64,000 nt of DNA, from positions 2,542,001 to 2,606,000 of the forward strand of contig JASGHO010000001.1 of the NCBI GenBank assembly GCA_047602305.1, written 5' to 3'. The notes under the pieces are model-generated. The model was not told the DNA's origin and made no database searches. It saw nothing but the letters and a program-made list of their open reading frames with translations. The position numbers and the translations under genes are program-made. Shown here in pieces: positions 23,817-32,576 of the stretch (the stretch's first letter is position 1; the number at the start of each line of letters is the position of its first letter). This DNA comes from Ancrocorticia sp047602305 (GTDB taxonomy: Bacteria > Actinomycetota > Actinomycetes > Actinomycetales > Actinomycetaceae).

Positions 23817-24728
23817 TTAGGTGGGAATGAGACCGTTTGGCGTCTCGATGAGGAATTCAAGTTCGTCCGGTGTGGGCCAGTCGGGGATCTCCTGCAGGCT
23901 GCGCCCGGACATGTCCCACTCGAAGTTTTCCTCGTCGCTCCAATCGGAGCCCGTGTATATGTAGAGGCTGGAAAGCCGCCCCATCTGGGTGCTGAGTCGC
24001 ACATCGAAGGTGCGGCCATCGATCGGGCGATAACGTCCGATGACTGGAAATGCGCAATCGCCGGGGACCGCGCGGGGTAGTTCTCTTGGAACTTCGAACC
24101 CGATGCCAGGGTAGAAGGCGTCCTCGATCTCTCCGTTGGAGAGGAGGGCGCGTGCCTGCGTGAGCTGTTCACGCAACTCCGGTGCCCCGTAGGCGTCAGT
24201 TTTCTCGAGTAATGCGGCGACCAGTGCGTGCACGTCCTCGGGGAGATCTACGGTTTCGTCCTCGGCATAGGTTTCGCCCTCGCCGTCGACGACGTCGTCG
24301 CCAACGAGTTCAACGAAGGGCTGGCTCTCGTGGCGTCCTTCCCACCAGGCGGCAAATCCGAGTATGGCCGACGCGGCGGCCATGGCGAGCCGGGGTCTAC
24401 GGACTCCGGCTCGTACGAGGGCGTCGTGAAGTTTCCCGTCGAGTGCTTCGCCGGCCTCGGTGAAGGCTAGAACGAGACCGACGCCGCTCGTCACCACACC
24501 GATCTTTGCGGAAAACGGCATGAGTAGATCGTGCTCGGCTCGTACGGCGGTCCACATTGTCCAGCCGGTGATCCCCGCGAGTGCTCCGCGATACGCGATC
24601 CGTCCACCCACACCGATACGGCGCGGGTCAACCAAGGTGAGTGCAGAGGTGGCGGCGGTGAGTACAAGCCCGTTCTCGAGTGAGTTTGGATCGTTCAGGC
24701 GGCTGATGTTGAGCGGCATACCAAGCAT
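23817..24728 (-). CDS. hypothetical protein with membrane-associated N-terminal half
   Basis: Not recognised. 303 residues. The first 140 have hydrophobic helices (AGITGWTMWTAV, IGVVTSGVGLVLAFT, LAMAAASAILGFAAWW), followed by an acidic soluble region. It ends with a compact domain (GFEVPRELPRAVPGDCAF, LSSLYIYTGSDWSDEENF, PDWPTPDELEFLI). Base composition is typical of the host. A piece of a relative survives at 21432-21506 behind another C repeat, so the gene was duplicated with the surrounding repeats. Convergent with module 6; the stop is adjacent to B element 5. Confidence 0.7.
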   Translation of the reverse strand: MLGMPLNISRLNDPNSLENGLVLTAATSALTLVDPRRIGVGGRIAYRGALAGITGWTMWTAVRAEHDLLMPFSAKIGVVTSGVGLVLAFTEAGEALDGKLHDALVRAGVRRPRLAMAAASAILGFAAWWEGRHESQPFVELVGDDVVDGEGETYAEDETVDLPEDVHALVAALLEKTDAYGAPELREQLTQARALLSNGEIEDAFYPGIGFEVPRELPRAVPGDCAFPVIGRYRPIDGRTFDVRLSTQMGRLSSLYIYTGSDWSDEENFEWDMSGRSLQEIPDWPTPDELEFLIETPNGLIPT

Positions 24729-24872
24729 GTCCCCAGCGTACTGGCTGTGGGGATGGTGTCGAGTGAATTGAAATTAGTATCCACAGATTTGCTTCGTGCC
24801 GAACCCATCCACAGCGGTTGCTTCTCCTGCCCAGCCCTCTGCCGGATACTGACAGACTTACTCGGAACTAAA
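24728..24872 (+). repeat. C repeat 2
   Basis: Shares AGTATCCACAG, TTCGTGCCGAACCCATCC, CCCTCTGCCGGATACTGACAG with C repeats 1 and 3. It lies upstream of the AbiE-like pair on one side and starts at the 5' end of the minus-strand gene on the other. Confidence 0.65.
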
Positions 24873-24956
24873 CCTTCCGCGGGGACGGACGCTTTGAGGC
24901 TAATTTCGGTTCCGTTATTGGAGGGTTGCTCTGGAAATGTGGAGGTGGAAGGCGTG

Positions 24957-26180
24957 ATGTGGGCGCTCGAGGTGGAACCAAGAACTGTTCTGCCATCAGA
25001 TGGTGAGGTACTTGAGGAGTTACGCTCTTTGCGTTCAGTAAATTTACATATTCCGTACGCTACGGAATTTCCATATTATCTGAACATGATGGAAAATATG
25101 GCCTTTCAGAGAACTGTAACTAGGCGCATGCTGCTTGATGTCGTGGAGCAGGCGTTGAGAGAGCGCCTTCCTAGTAGCTGGAACGTACGGATATTCCGAC
25201 AGGGGGAACTGTCTAGCTTTGGTATTGACGTGATATTGGACGTCTCTGGCCCCAAAGGAGACTCTTTGAGGGTCGCGATTGAAGCTAAACGGCTTATTGA
25301 GCCACGTGATGTGCCACGTCTTTGGGAGAAACTCAATCCTTCTCGAGGTGATGGTGTCTGGGACACAGGATTGGTTGTGGCACGCTATCTTTCTTCTACT
25401 GTTCGTGCGCGGCTCATTGAAATGGGCCTTTCATTCGTGGATGCGACGGGCAATATATATATCCGCTCAGACGCTTTACCTCTTTATATTTCTGATCGAG
25501 GGTTGGATCGAGACCCGTGGCGGGGGCCCGGTCGTCCGAAGGGGACGCTCAAGGGGGCGCCATCTGCGCAGGTTGTGCGGACGCTACTCGATGCGCCTGG
25601 ACCATGGAAAATGCGTGAACTTATTGCGGCTGCGGAAGCTGCAACAGGATCGGTATATCGGGTGGTCGAGTTCCTCGAATCGGAAGGGCTTCTTCTGAGG
25701 GATCGGAAGAAAGCAGCCATCGTCGTACCTGAATGGGCGTCGGTCCTGCGCCGTTGGTCAGCGGACTATGAGTTCTTGAGAACGAATGTTGTGTCGAGTT
25801 GGATCGCTCCACGCGGAATCGAGAGTGTCATTCGTTCAGCGATTGACACCGAGCTTGGTGAGTATGTCATGACGGGCTCCATTGCTGCCGAGACGTGGGC
25901 TCCTTATGCACCAGCGCGATCAGTCATGGCGTACTCTCCCAACGTGCTGAAGCTTGCTGAACAGTGGGGGCTGCGCAAGACGGATGTCGGAGCCAATGTA
26001 CTTCTGGCGGAACCTGCCTATTCAGTTCTCACCCGGGGAGCTCGCCGCCGTTCGGATGGTCTAATGATCGCCGCACCAATCCAAGTGGCAGCTGATCTAC
26101 TCACTGGACCTGGCAGGGCACCCAGTGAGGCTGAGGAATTAATCGATTGGATGGTCGAAAATGAATCAGAATGGCGATAG
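24957..26180 (+). CDS. AbiEi-like antitoxin / winged-helix regulator
   Basis: 407 residues. The middle (RFRQ-like FRQGELSSFGIDVIL and RVAIEAKRLIEPRDV) resembles a nuclease-like or restriction-like fold. It is followed by WRGPGRPKG and a winged helix (VVRTLLDAPGPWKMRELIAAA, TGSVYRVVEFLESEGLLLRD). The C-terminal half has YVMTGSIAAETWAPYAPARSVMAY, as in type IV AbiEi antitoxins. The ATG at 24957 (or GTG three bases before) is chosen for the GGAAGG upstream. The nucleotidyltransferase gene overlaps its end by 20 bp, the expected antitoxin-toxin order. The assignment rests on pair context. Confidence 0.7.
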   Translation: MWALEVEPRTVLPSDGEVLEELRSLRSVNLHIPYATEFPYYLNMMENMAFQRTVTRRMLLDVVEQALRERLPSSWNVRIFRQGELSSFGIDVILDVSGPKGDSLRVAIEAKRLIEPRDVPRLWEKLNPSRGDGVWDTGLVVARYLSSTVRARLIEMGLSFVDATGNIYIRSDALPLYISDRGLDRDPWRGPGRPKGTLKGAPSAQVVRTLLDAPGPWKMRELIAAAEAATGSVYRVVEFLESEGLLLRDRKKAAIVVPEWASVLRRWSADYEFLRTNVVSSWIAPRGIESVIRSAIDTELGEYVMTGSIAAETWAPYAPARSVMAYSPNVLKLAEQWGLRKTDVGANVLLAEPAYSVLTRGARRRSDGLMIAAPIQVAADLLTGPGRAPSEAEELIDWMVENESEWR

Positions 26181-27003
26181 TTCAGGTGACCTCTTTGTGC
26201 GAGCGCGCTCGGCGTTGCTAGATGCACTTGAGGCGCTGGAAGAACAGCGAGAAGCATTGATAGTCATTGGTGCGCAGGCTGTGTATCTTCGAACAGGGGA
26301 ACTCAACGTTGCGCTTGCGCCTGCCACGAAGGACAGTGACTTCTCGTTGGACCCGCGAGTCCTCAGCAATAACCCGCGGTTGGAGCAAGCTATGCGCGGT
26401 GCTGGATTCCTTCCAGGAGGACAACCCGGCGCATGGATACGTAGCGACGGAATCCCAGTCGATTTGATGGTGCCGGATCGTCTTGCAGGTGAGGGTCGCC
26501 GCAGTGTGCAGATTCCACCACATGACAGGCGGGCGGCGCGGAAAGCCCGAGGTATTGAGGCCACTTTGGTTGACTACGACATCCAAGAAATTGTGTCTCT
26601 TGATCCACGAGATAACCGGCGTATTCCGGCCAAAGTAGCGGGACCTGCGGCACTTCTTGTTGCCAAGATCCACAAGATAACTGAGCGTCTCAACTCCCCA
26701 ACCCGCCTCAATGATAAGGATGCTCACGATTCCTATCGAATTCTGAGTAGTTCTGAGACCTTCGAGCTGAGGGATCGGTTTCTTCTCCTCTTGGATGATG
26801 ATCTAAGCAGCGAGATAACAATGGAAGCAATTAAGTCTCTAGCGGTCAACTTCGCTGCTGGTCCGCATGCGATAGGTTCTGAAATGGCGGGGCGTGCTGA
26901 GACAGGAGTTGGGGACCCTCAGCAGGTGTCCCTTGCAACGGCCTTTCTCGCAGAGGACGTTTTACAAGCTCTCATTGACTCTGGGGCACAGGTTGGGTTC
27001 TAA
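26161..27003 (+). CDS. AbiEii-like nucleotidyltransferase toxin
   Basis: 280 residues. IVIGAQAVYLRTGE followed by ATKDSDFSLDP resembles the GxxAxxxH/R..T.D.D signature of polymerase-beta-like nucleotidyltransferases. The third acidic position may be in IPVDLMVPD. AGPAALLVAKIHKITER and RLNDKDAHDSYRIL complete the family pattern (K..R..KD.D). Such toxins modify tRNA or other targets and are held in check by the partner gene. The ATG lies inside the end of the upstream gene, so translation is coupled. Located between two C repeats, suggesting it moved with them. Confidence 0.72.
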   Translation: MNQNGDSSGDLFVRARSALLDALEALEEQREALIVIGAQAVYLRTGELNVALAPATKDSDFSLDPRVLSNNPRLEQAMRGAGFLPGGQPGAWIRSDGIPVDLMVPDRLAGEGRRSVQIPPHDRRAARKARGIEATLVDYDIQEIVSLDPRDNRRIPAKVAGPAALLVAKIHKITERLNSPTRLNDKDAHDSYRILSSSETFELRDRFLLLLDDDLSSEITMEAIKSLAVNFAAGPHAIGSEMAGRAETGVGDPQQVSLATAFLAEDVLQALIDSGAQVGF

Positions 27004-27039
27004 GCTTTGGTCGATTACTGAAGTGGGGCGGTGCCGAAT

Positions 27040-27152
27040 GAATTGATACTTGTATCCACAGATTTGCTTCGTGCCGAACCCATCCACAGCGGTTGCTTCT
27101 CCTGCTCCGCCCTCTGCCGGATACTGACAGACTTCTAGGTGATAAGACCTGT
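27040..27152 (+). repeat. C repeat 3
   Basis: GTATCCACAG, TTCGTGCCGAACCCATCC, CCTCTGCCGGATACTGACAG, CTAGGTGATAAGACC. It stands directly before the intact AlkZ-like gene, probably its original place. Confidence 0.65.
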
Positions 27153-27185
27153 TCCGCGTCGGAGCCATGAGGCAGAATCACGGGC

Positions 27186-28400
27186 ATGAGTACCGCTACT
27201 GAACGCCGCCGAATTTCCCAACTCCGTATCATCGCCCAACGGCTCGTGGGCGAACCGTGGGAAAGCCCAGCCGAGGCCACCCGCGCGATGATGTGCATGC
27301 AGGGCCAGGACTGGCCGGGTGTCCTCGTTTCGATGGCGTTGCGCTCGCGTTCGCGGTCAATCGCGGACGTGCACACCACTTTCAACTCTGGTGAGGTGGT
27401 CCGTTCGTGGCCCCAGCGCGGCACCCTCCACGTTTTGCCCGCAGAGGATATTGGTTGGTACCTGCAGCTCACAGCGCTGCCGCGCCTTCTCGGGCAGGAA
27501 AAGCGCCGCATTGATCACGGGATTGGGTCGAATCATGTCGACGACGCCCGCGAGCTCACCTACGAACTGCTTCGCACCGGGGAGGTTGGTGAAGTGGTGA
27601 CGTCTGCGCGGCTGGGTATACCGGGGGATAAAACTAGCCCAGCGGATGCGGCGCAGGATGGGGCACGCGTGGCTGCAGGTGGCGCGGAAATAGGTGTGGA
27701 TTTCTCGTCGTCGTCAACACTTCCCGTACCGGTGACGGCCGCGAGCCGGGAGGCGCTCATTGGCGCGTGGACGGAGCGCGGCGCCCTCGCGAAGAAGGAA
27801 TGGGCGTATTACATGCTCCATCACCTGTGTATCGAAGGTGTGCTCGTGCAGGGGCCGGTTGGTGCTGATGGCAATCAGAGGTTCGTACTTGCTGAAGATT
27901 GGATCGAGAATCCGCGCTCACTCGATCGTGAAGAAGCCGTGTTTGAGGTGGTTTCGCGTTACCTTGCGTCGCATGGCCCGGCCTCGCGCAGGGATGTGAA
28001 TTGGTGGTCCCAGCTGCCGCTTCGCGAAATTGATGCGGTGATCGACGCGTTGAAACCCCAACTCGCGGGGATCGTGGTGGACGGTGAGACCTACTGGGTG
28101 CACAACTCGGTGCTTGAGCGTGCGGAAACCACGCCGGTTTCACGTTCACTGCTGACCCTCCCGGGGTTTGATGAGTTGATCCTTGGTTACGGGACCCGTT
28201 GGATGACGATTCCCGATGAGCATGCTGAGGAACTTGTTCCCGGCAACAATGGTGTTTTCAGGAAGTCGATCATTTCTGGCGGAACGGCCGTGGGTTTCTG
28301 GCGCCCGGGCCGCAAACAGCCCACGGTTGAGCTCTTCAATGAACCAACCCCTACCTTTGAGCGGCGGTTGGCCAAGGCTTTCTCCTCGCTGCCCGCCTAA
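27186..28400 (+). CDS. winged-helix DNA-binding protein, AlkZ-like family
   Basis: 404 residues of the HTH_42/AlkZ superfamily. Residues 38-44 (MQGQDWP) match the QxQ/D motif used by AlkZ glycosylases at the crosslink-unhooking site. SWPQRGTLHVLPAEDIGWYL and AWTERGALAKKEWAYYMLH are typical winged-helix blocks, and LPGFDELILGYGTRWM lies near the C-terminus. It may remove bulky or crosslinked bases, but many family members are untested. The ATG is preceded by a weak purine tract. A broken copy of this start is at 22504. A 40-residue Ala/Ser-rich linker (about 147-180) is unusual. Confidence 0.8.
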   Translation: MSTATERRRISQLRIIAQRLVGEPWESPAEATRAMMCMQGQDWPGVLVSMALRSRSRSIADVHTTFNSGEVVRSWPQRGTLHVLPAEDIGWYLQLTALPRLLGQEKRRIDHGIGSNHVDDARELTYELLRTGEVGEVVTSARLGIPGDKTSPADAAQDGARVAAGGAEIGVDFSSSSTLPVPVTAASREALIGAWTERGALAKKEWAYYMLHHLCIEGVLVQGPVGADGNQRFVLAEDWIENPRSLDREEAVFEVVSRYLASHGPASRRDVNWWSQLPLREIDAVIDALKPQLAGIVVDGETYWVHNSVLERAETTPVSRSLLTLPGFDELILGYGTRWMTIPDEHAEELVPGNNGVFRKSIISGGTAVGFWRPGRKQPTVELFNEPTPTFERRLAKAFSSLPA

Positions 28401-28427
28401 CCGCGGCTAACCCCGTAGCATGGACTC

Positions 28428-29066
28428 ATGACTTCAGCATCGCAGCCCTTTGACCAGACCGAACGTGCCGGAGCCGCCATTCGTGCGAAGCTTGCCGAGA
28501 ACCCGCAGATTCTCGTGGTGTGTACGGGTAATATTTGTCGCTCGCCGATGGGTGAAGTGGTGTTGAAAGCGCGAGTGGAGGAGTTGGGCCTGGGCTACGC
28601 GGTGTCCAGTTGTGGCGTTTCTTCGGAGGAGAGTGGCAACCCGATCTACCCGCCCGCAGCCCGGATTCTTCGGGAAAATGGCTATGTGGTTCCGCGGCGT
28701 CGGGCTCGCCGCGCCTCGGTGCAGGATTTGCGGGGATCGGGCCTCATTCTGGCGATGACGGTTGGCCACGCCCGATCCCTCAAGCAACTGTGCGAGCAGG
28801 CCGGTGTGCCTCTCGACCGGATTCATTTGTGGCGTGAGTTCGATGGAACGGCCACGCCCGCGGCGGATGGTTGTTTCGGCGACGGCGGAGTGTTGTCCGA
28901 TCCGGGCGACAGCCGTAAGTCACGCCGCGGCTACTCGGACTTTTACTCTTCGGGCGGTGCGCACGACGTGCCAGACCCCTGGTACACCGGTGATTTCGAC
29001 CAGACCTTCGACATTGTGGAAAAGGGAGCTGCAGGGATCGTCACCATACTGCGAGAAGCACGCTAA
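28428..29066 (+). CDS. low-molecular-weight protein tyrosine phosphatase (I)
   Basis: 212 residues. The P-loop VCTGNICRS (Cys32..Arg38) and the general-acid region DVPDPWY..FDQTFDIVEKG are both intact, so it should be active. It is longer than typical 150-residue enzymes because of about 25 N-terminal residues and an insert (about 145-178) rich in Gly, Asp and Ser. It is not adjacent to the capsule cluster, where a second phosphatase sits. Possible target: BY-kinase tyrosines or protein phosphoarginine; not decidable here. It begins 28 bp after the AlkZ-like gene. Confidence 0.85.
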   Translation: MTSASQPFDQTERAGAAIRAKLAENPQILVVCTGNICRSPMGEVVLKARVEELGLGYAVSSCGVSSEESGNPIYPPAARILRENGYVVPRRRARRASVQDLRGSGLILAMTVGHARSLKQLCEQAGVPLDRIHLWREFDGTATPAADGCFGDGGVLSDPGDSRKSRRGYSDFYSSGGAHDVPDPWYTGDFDQTFDIVEKGAAGIVTILREAR

Positions 29067-29214
29067 CGGCAGCAGGCAGCAATCCACAAGTTCCATAAAA
29101 TGTCCTATCAATTTAATGGAATTTGTAGAACAAATTGCACCTTCCTGGGTATACTGACGCCGATTGGATGACGGTAGTCCTCTGATTTCGACCCGTTTAG
29201 TCAGGAGTGCAAGA

Positions 29215-30708
29215 ATGAACGAACATTCACCCGTCCCACATTCCTTTTGTGCCCCCGAATCGTCATCATCTCCTCGTGAATTTCGTAGGATAGGTACCGC
29301 AGGCGGAGTCCTTGCACTCGCCGCAGGATTGCTGGTTGTTGCTCCAGTGGAAGCAATGGAAGCGTTGGCCGGACCAACCGCGTCCGTTGTTGAGTCTGCT
29401 CCCCGGGTTGATGATGGAACTTTCGAAAGCACTGAGCTGTGGCCCGGTACCGTCGCTGAATCGCCCTACTTTGGTAGCAGGAGCCCGGAAGTCCTGGATA
29501 ACCGGTCCGCCGCCTCCACCAACGCTTCCACCAACGCATCAACCAAGGCGTCCCCATTGGCTATTTCCCTGGCGAGTTTTCAGCAAGAGGTGCTGCGCCT
29601 TGTCAATATTGAGCGAGCAAACGCTGGCGTGGCCGCACTGGTACTCGATCCGGGCCTGAATAGTCTCTCTTCCATGTGGTCTGATTGGATGGCCACCACC
29701 GGCGAGTTCGGGCATTTGCCGAGTAAGTATGGCTGGAGCTTGTGGGGCGCGGTGGGTGCTGGCGGCTTGACGGGAGAGAACATTGCCGCTGGATACAGCA
29801 CGCCCGCGGATGTTGTGACTGGCTGGATGAACTCGACCGGTCATCGCCAGAACATTCTCAATCCGTCGTTCACGATGATGGGATTGGGGTGCTCTGAGTC
29901 GGATATTGGCTATGGAATTTACTGGACGCAGCAGTTTGCTGGGAGGTCGGTGACGAAGTCGACCAAGTACCAGAAGATCCCGATTCCGACCTCGCAGATC
30001 ACCCCTGTGATCACGGGCGATCGTGTTGTTGACAGCGTCCTTACCTTCTCTCAGGGAGGCAAACTTCCTCCGAATACGAGTCTGTCGTACCAGTGGCAGG
30101 CGGACGGTAAGGCGGTGGCCGGAGCTACCAAGAGGACTTTCAAGCTGACTCCGGCTCAGTCTGGCAAGCGGATGGGTCTGGTGGCGACGGCGTCGAATGA
30201 CCCCGTCTTCTACAACCCGACCGTGTTGCCCCTCAGTGCCGATACCCAGGCTGTTACTGGCCCCTCGCTTCCCGGGCCGGTTTCGGAATGGGTCAATGTT
30301 GATGGGGCCTGGTACTACTATGGCGCCGACGGCGTGATCCAGACGGGTTGGATTTCGGTTGGTGACACCTGGTACTACTCGGATGACAGCGGTATCCGGC
30401 AGACCGGCTGGCTCAGCCTGGGAGGTAAGTGGTATTACCTGGGCGCCAGCGGTGCCATGCAGACTGGCTGGGTGTCGGTTGGCGGCACCTGGTACTACAT
30501 GAATGCCAGTGGCGTCATGCAGACCGGATGGCTCAACTTGGCCGGAAAGTGGTATTACCTCAATGCCGGCGGCGCCATGCAGACCGGCTGGGTCACGATC
30601 GGTGGTACCTGGTACTACATGAACTCCAGCGGTGTCATGTTGACGGGCGAGCAGGTGATTGGCGGTAAGCGTTACGTGTTCGCAAGTAACGGAGCGTTGA
30701 TCAGCTGA
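29215..30708 (+). CDS. secreted CAP-domain protein with C-terminal choline-binding-type repeats
   Basis: 497 residues. The ATG at 29215 has AGGAG upstream. The N-terminus contains a hydrophobic export helix (GGVLALAAGLLVVAPVEA) and a Ser/Thr linker. The CAP/SCP domain spans about 115-240 (LRLVNIERANAGVAALVLD, MATTGEFGHLP, GENIAAGY, GWMNSTGHRQNILNP, MMGLGC, YWTQQFAG). An Ig-like region follows, then seven 20-residue GW..W/YYY modules (for example GWVSVGGTWYYMNASGVMQT) that bind cell-wall choline or other teichoic polymers in related proteins. Likely a surface protein. A strong terminator follows. Confidence 0.88.
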   Translation: MNEHSPVPHSFCAPESSSSPREFRRIGTAGGVLALAAGLLVVAPVEAMEALAGPTASVVESAPRVDDGTFESTELWPGTVAESPYFGSRSPEVLDNRSAASTNASTNASTKASPLAISLASFQQEVLRLVNIERANAGVAALVLDPGLNSLSSMWSDWMATTGEFGHLPSKYGWSLWGAVGAGGLTGENIAAGYSTPADVVTGWMNSTGHRQNILNPSFTMMGLGCSESDIGYGIYWTQQFAGRSVTKSTKYQKIPIPTSQITPVITGDRVVDSVLTFSQGGKLPPNTSLSYQWQADGKAVAGATKRTFKLTPAQSGKRMGLVATASNDPVFYNPTVLPLSADTQAVTGPSLPGPVSEWVNVDGAWYYYGADGVIQTGWISVGDTWYYSDDSGIRQTGWLSLGGKWYYLGASGAMQTGWVSVGGTWYYMNASGVMQTGWLNLAGKWYYLNAGGAMQTGWVTIGGTWYYMNSSGVMLTGEQVIGGKRYVFASNGALIS

Positions 30709-30755
30709 GCTCGGTCGCCTCCGGTGATCCCTGGCCTCGCAGATTTTCGACAAGT

Positions 30756-30795
30756 GAGGGGCACACCCGCTTTCCCGGGTGTGCCCCTCGTGCTT
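30756..30795. terminator. bidirectional terminator
   Basis: Arms GAGGGGCACACCCG and CGGGTGTGCCCCTC with a CTTTC-type loop, followed by GTGCTTTGTT. Placed between the convergent CAP gene and sugar-importer gene. Confidence 0.88.
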
Positions 30796-30884
30796 TGTTA
30801 TGACGACGACGAATCCGCCCCGCTTACCACAAAGCGTCACCTACGATGCGCGCCACTTGCGTCAAGACGTAAGCGTCACGTCGC

Positions 30885-32234
30885 CTACTTCATCGCTGCG
30901 TTACCTGCGTCCTGGGCAGCCTTGAGGGCTGCGGCGGTGTCTCCGGTCCCGAGGAATGCGTCAGCAAGGACGGGGCTGAAGGCGCCGGTGCCGGCGTTGA
31001 CGGTGGGTCCGACCGGCGGGCGAGCAGTCGTGCCCTTTGCTGCTGCGATGAACGGCGACACATCGACGTTCTTGTCCCACCAGTAGGACACGAATGCTTC
31101 CTGAGCATCCACGGCAGCCGGGAAAGCGATTCCTTCCTCGGCGAGCGGGAGCTGTCCTTCGGAGGAGCCGAGCCATTCCAGCACGCGCACTGTTGCGTCA
31201 CGGTTCTCGGACTTCTCGTTGCCCACGGCTACCACGCCGTGCACGGTTCCGACGCGACCTTCTGGACCCTCGACCATTGGCGCGATGCCCCATTTGATGT
31301 CACCGGCGCTCTCGGCGATGGTCTTCAAGTTGTAGGGGCCGGACTGGAAGAGTGCGAGCTTGCCCTGGAGGAAGAGGTCACGCGTGATGTCACCGTTGGT
31401 GTTGGTGTCAGCTGCCGAAGGTGCGACCTTGTGCTTGTTGATCAGGTCGATCAGGTAGCTGAAGGATTCGATGCCCTTGTCCGAGGCGAAGTCGAACTGG
31501 TCTTCTTCGTTCTGGAGCTGTGCACCGTTCGAGCCCAACCAGGGCAGGTAGATGGCCTGCATGTCGGCCTGTGCGTTGAAGCCGTACACGTTGGTCGTGG
31601 CTGCATCGAAGGCCGGATCGTCGGCGGTCTTGCCTGCTTCGTCCTTCGTCAGCTTCTGTGCTGCGGCGAGCAGGGTGTCGCCGTCGCCCGCGCTGGGAGT
31701 CCACTTCAGGGAGTTGACGTCAACGCCTGCTGCCTTGACGAGGTCCGTGTTGTAGTACAGGGCGATTGAGTCCCAGATCTGCGGGACGCCCCACAACTTG
31801 CCGTCGCGGGTGTAGAGATCGACGACGGACTGAACCCACGCATCGTGATCGTCACCGAGTTCGGTGGTGATATCGATGAGGTTGCCGTTGTCTGCGTACT
31901 GGGCGAAGTTGGAGGAGTTGACCCAGAAGATGTCGGCCATGTCGCCGGAGTTGATGTCCAACGGGAGGCGGTCCCAGTACTGGCCCCACGGCACCACTTC
32001 GACCTTGACGTCGATGTCGTCGTTCTGCTTCTCGAACTCCTTGAAGGAATCTTCGTAGGCCGGGGCGGCGACGTCGTCCCAGAGCCGGAAAGTGACGGTG
32101 GTTTTGTCACTGGCGGTGGAATCAGTGTCGGTGTTGCTGGACGAGTCGCTTCCAGGCGAGCAAGCAGCCAGCACGAGGGCGAGGCTGGCGGCTCCCGCGG
32201 CCATGATTCTGGCCGACCTAACCTTGGACTTCAT
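30885..32234 (-). CDS. sugar ABC transporter solute-binding lipoprotein
   Basis: 449 residues, family 1 binding protein. Lipobox LVLAAC after a short signal (MKSKVRSARIMAAGAASLAL), then TTVTFRLWDDVAAPAYEDSF, YTRDGKLWGVPQIWDSIALYYN, LFLQGKLALFQSGPYN and IKWGIAPMVEGPEGRVGTV, all typical of oligosaccharide binders such as MalE or MsmE. The gene is last in its operon order and separated from the permeases by about 340 bp holding repeats, so it may have its own promoter. Delivers sugar to the two permeases; the ATPase is not encoded here and probably comes from a shared MsiK-type protein elsewhere. Confidence 0.9.
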   Translation of the reverse strand: MKSKVRSARIMAAGAASLALVLAACSPGSDSSSNTDTDSTASDKTTVTFRLWDDVAAPAYEDSFKEFEKQNDDIDVKVEVVPWGQYWDRLPLDINSGDMADIFWVNSSNFAQYADNGNLIDITTELGDDHDAWVQSVVDLYTRDGKLWGVPQIWDSIALYYNTDLVKAAGVDVNSLKWTPSAGDGDTLLAAAQKLTKDEAGKTADDPAFDAATTNVYGFNAQADMQAIYLPWLGSNGAQLQNEEDQFDFASDKGIESFSYLIDLINKHKVAPSAADTNTNGDITRDLFLQGKLALFQSGPYNLKTIAESAGDIKWGIAPMVEGPEGRVGTVHGVVAVGNEKSENRDATVRVLEWLGSSEGQLPLAEEGIAFPAAVDAQEAFVSYWWDKNVDVSPFIAAAKGTTARPPVGPTVNAGTGAFSPVLADAFLGTGDTAAALKAAQDAGNAAMK

Positions 32235-32576
32235 AACGTCTCCTTAAAGATTCAATTGTGCGGATTTGATGAGTGGGCGAAGAGGCTCGTGGTGGCACGA
32301 CCTGAATGAAGGGCCCTGTAACTGGCTGAGATCCGCAGAGTTACTTTCCCAGACTAGCGCCAATGGCCGTGAACCGACTAGTAATTCCGGTTTATCGCTA
32401 CGGGTTGGAGGGGTTTCTGGCGATTTGTGTCGACGACGACGCCTCACTACCTGCCCCACCGCCGAGAGGCCACCTTTATAGGGAGAGGTAACGTCTACAA
32501 AGGGTGACCTTTCCATGAAACGGTGACCTCTTCGGTGTGTGTGCCGAGCATTCTGCCCTACTTCAGGCCGGAGGCC
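32235..32576 (-). promoter_or_regulatory. intergenic control region with GGTGACCT motifs and a tandem duplication
   Basis: Holds AAAGGGTGACCTTTCC (around 32500) and ACGGTGACCTCTTC (around 32521), two close copies of GGTGACCT. A third is upstream of the permease gene (34546) and its complement AGGTCACC lies at 35050. They could be operators for a sugar-responsive repressor. At 32558-32595 the 19-mer GCCCTACTTCAGGCCGGAG is repeated in tandem; the first copy duplicates the last codons and stop of the permease gene. Confidence 0.45.

Noticed and set aside
7868..24728. Island as an integron or retron
   Set aside because: No integrase, reverse transcriptase or attC-like core site is visible. The B hairpins are better explained as terminators between convergent genes.
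21508..27152. C repeats as a replication origin because of DnaA-box-like words
   Set aside because: Only two or three degenerate boxes per copy, no AT-rich unwinding region, and no dnaA or repA gene. The repeats sit at gene starts.
29539..30840. 433-codon minus-strand frame opposite the CAP protein
   Set aside because: It arises from antisense of the repeat modules and is His/Gly/Arg-rich; it also reads through a strong terminator.
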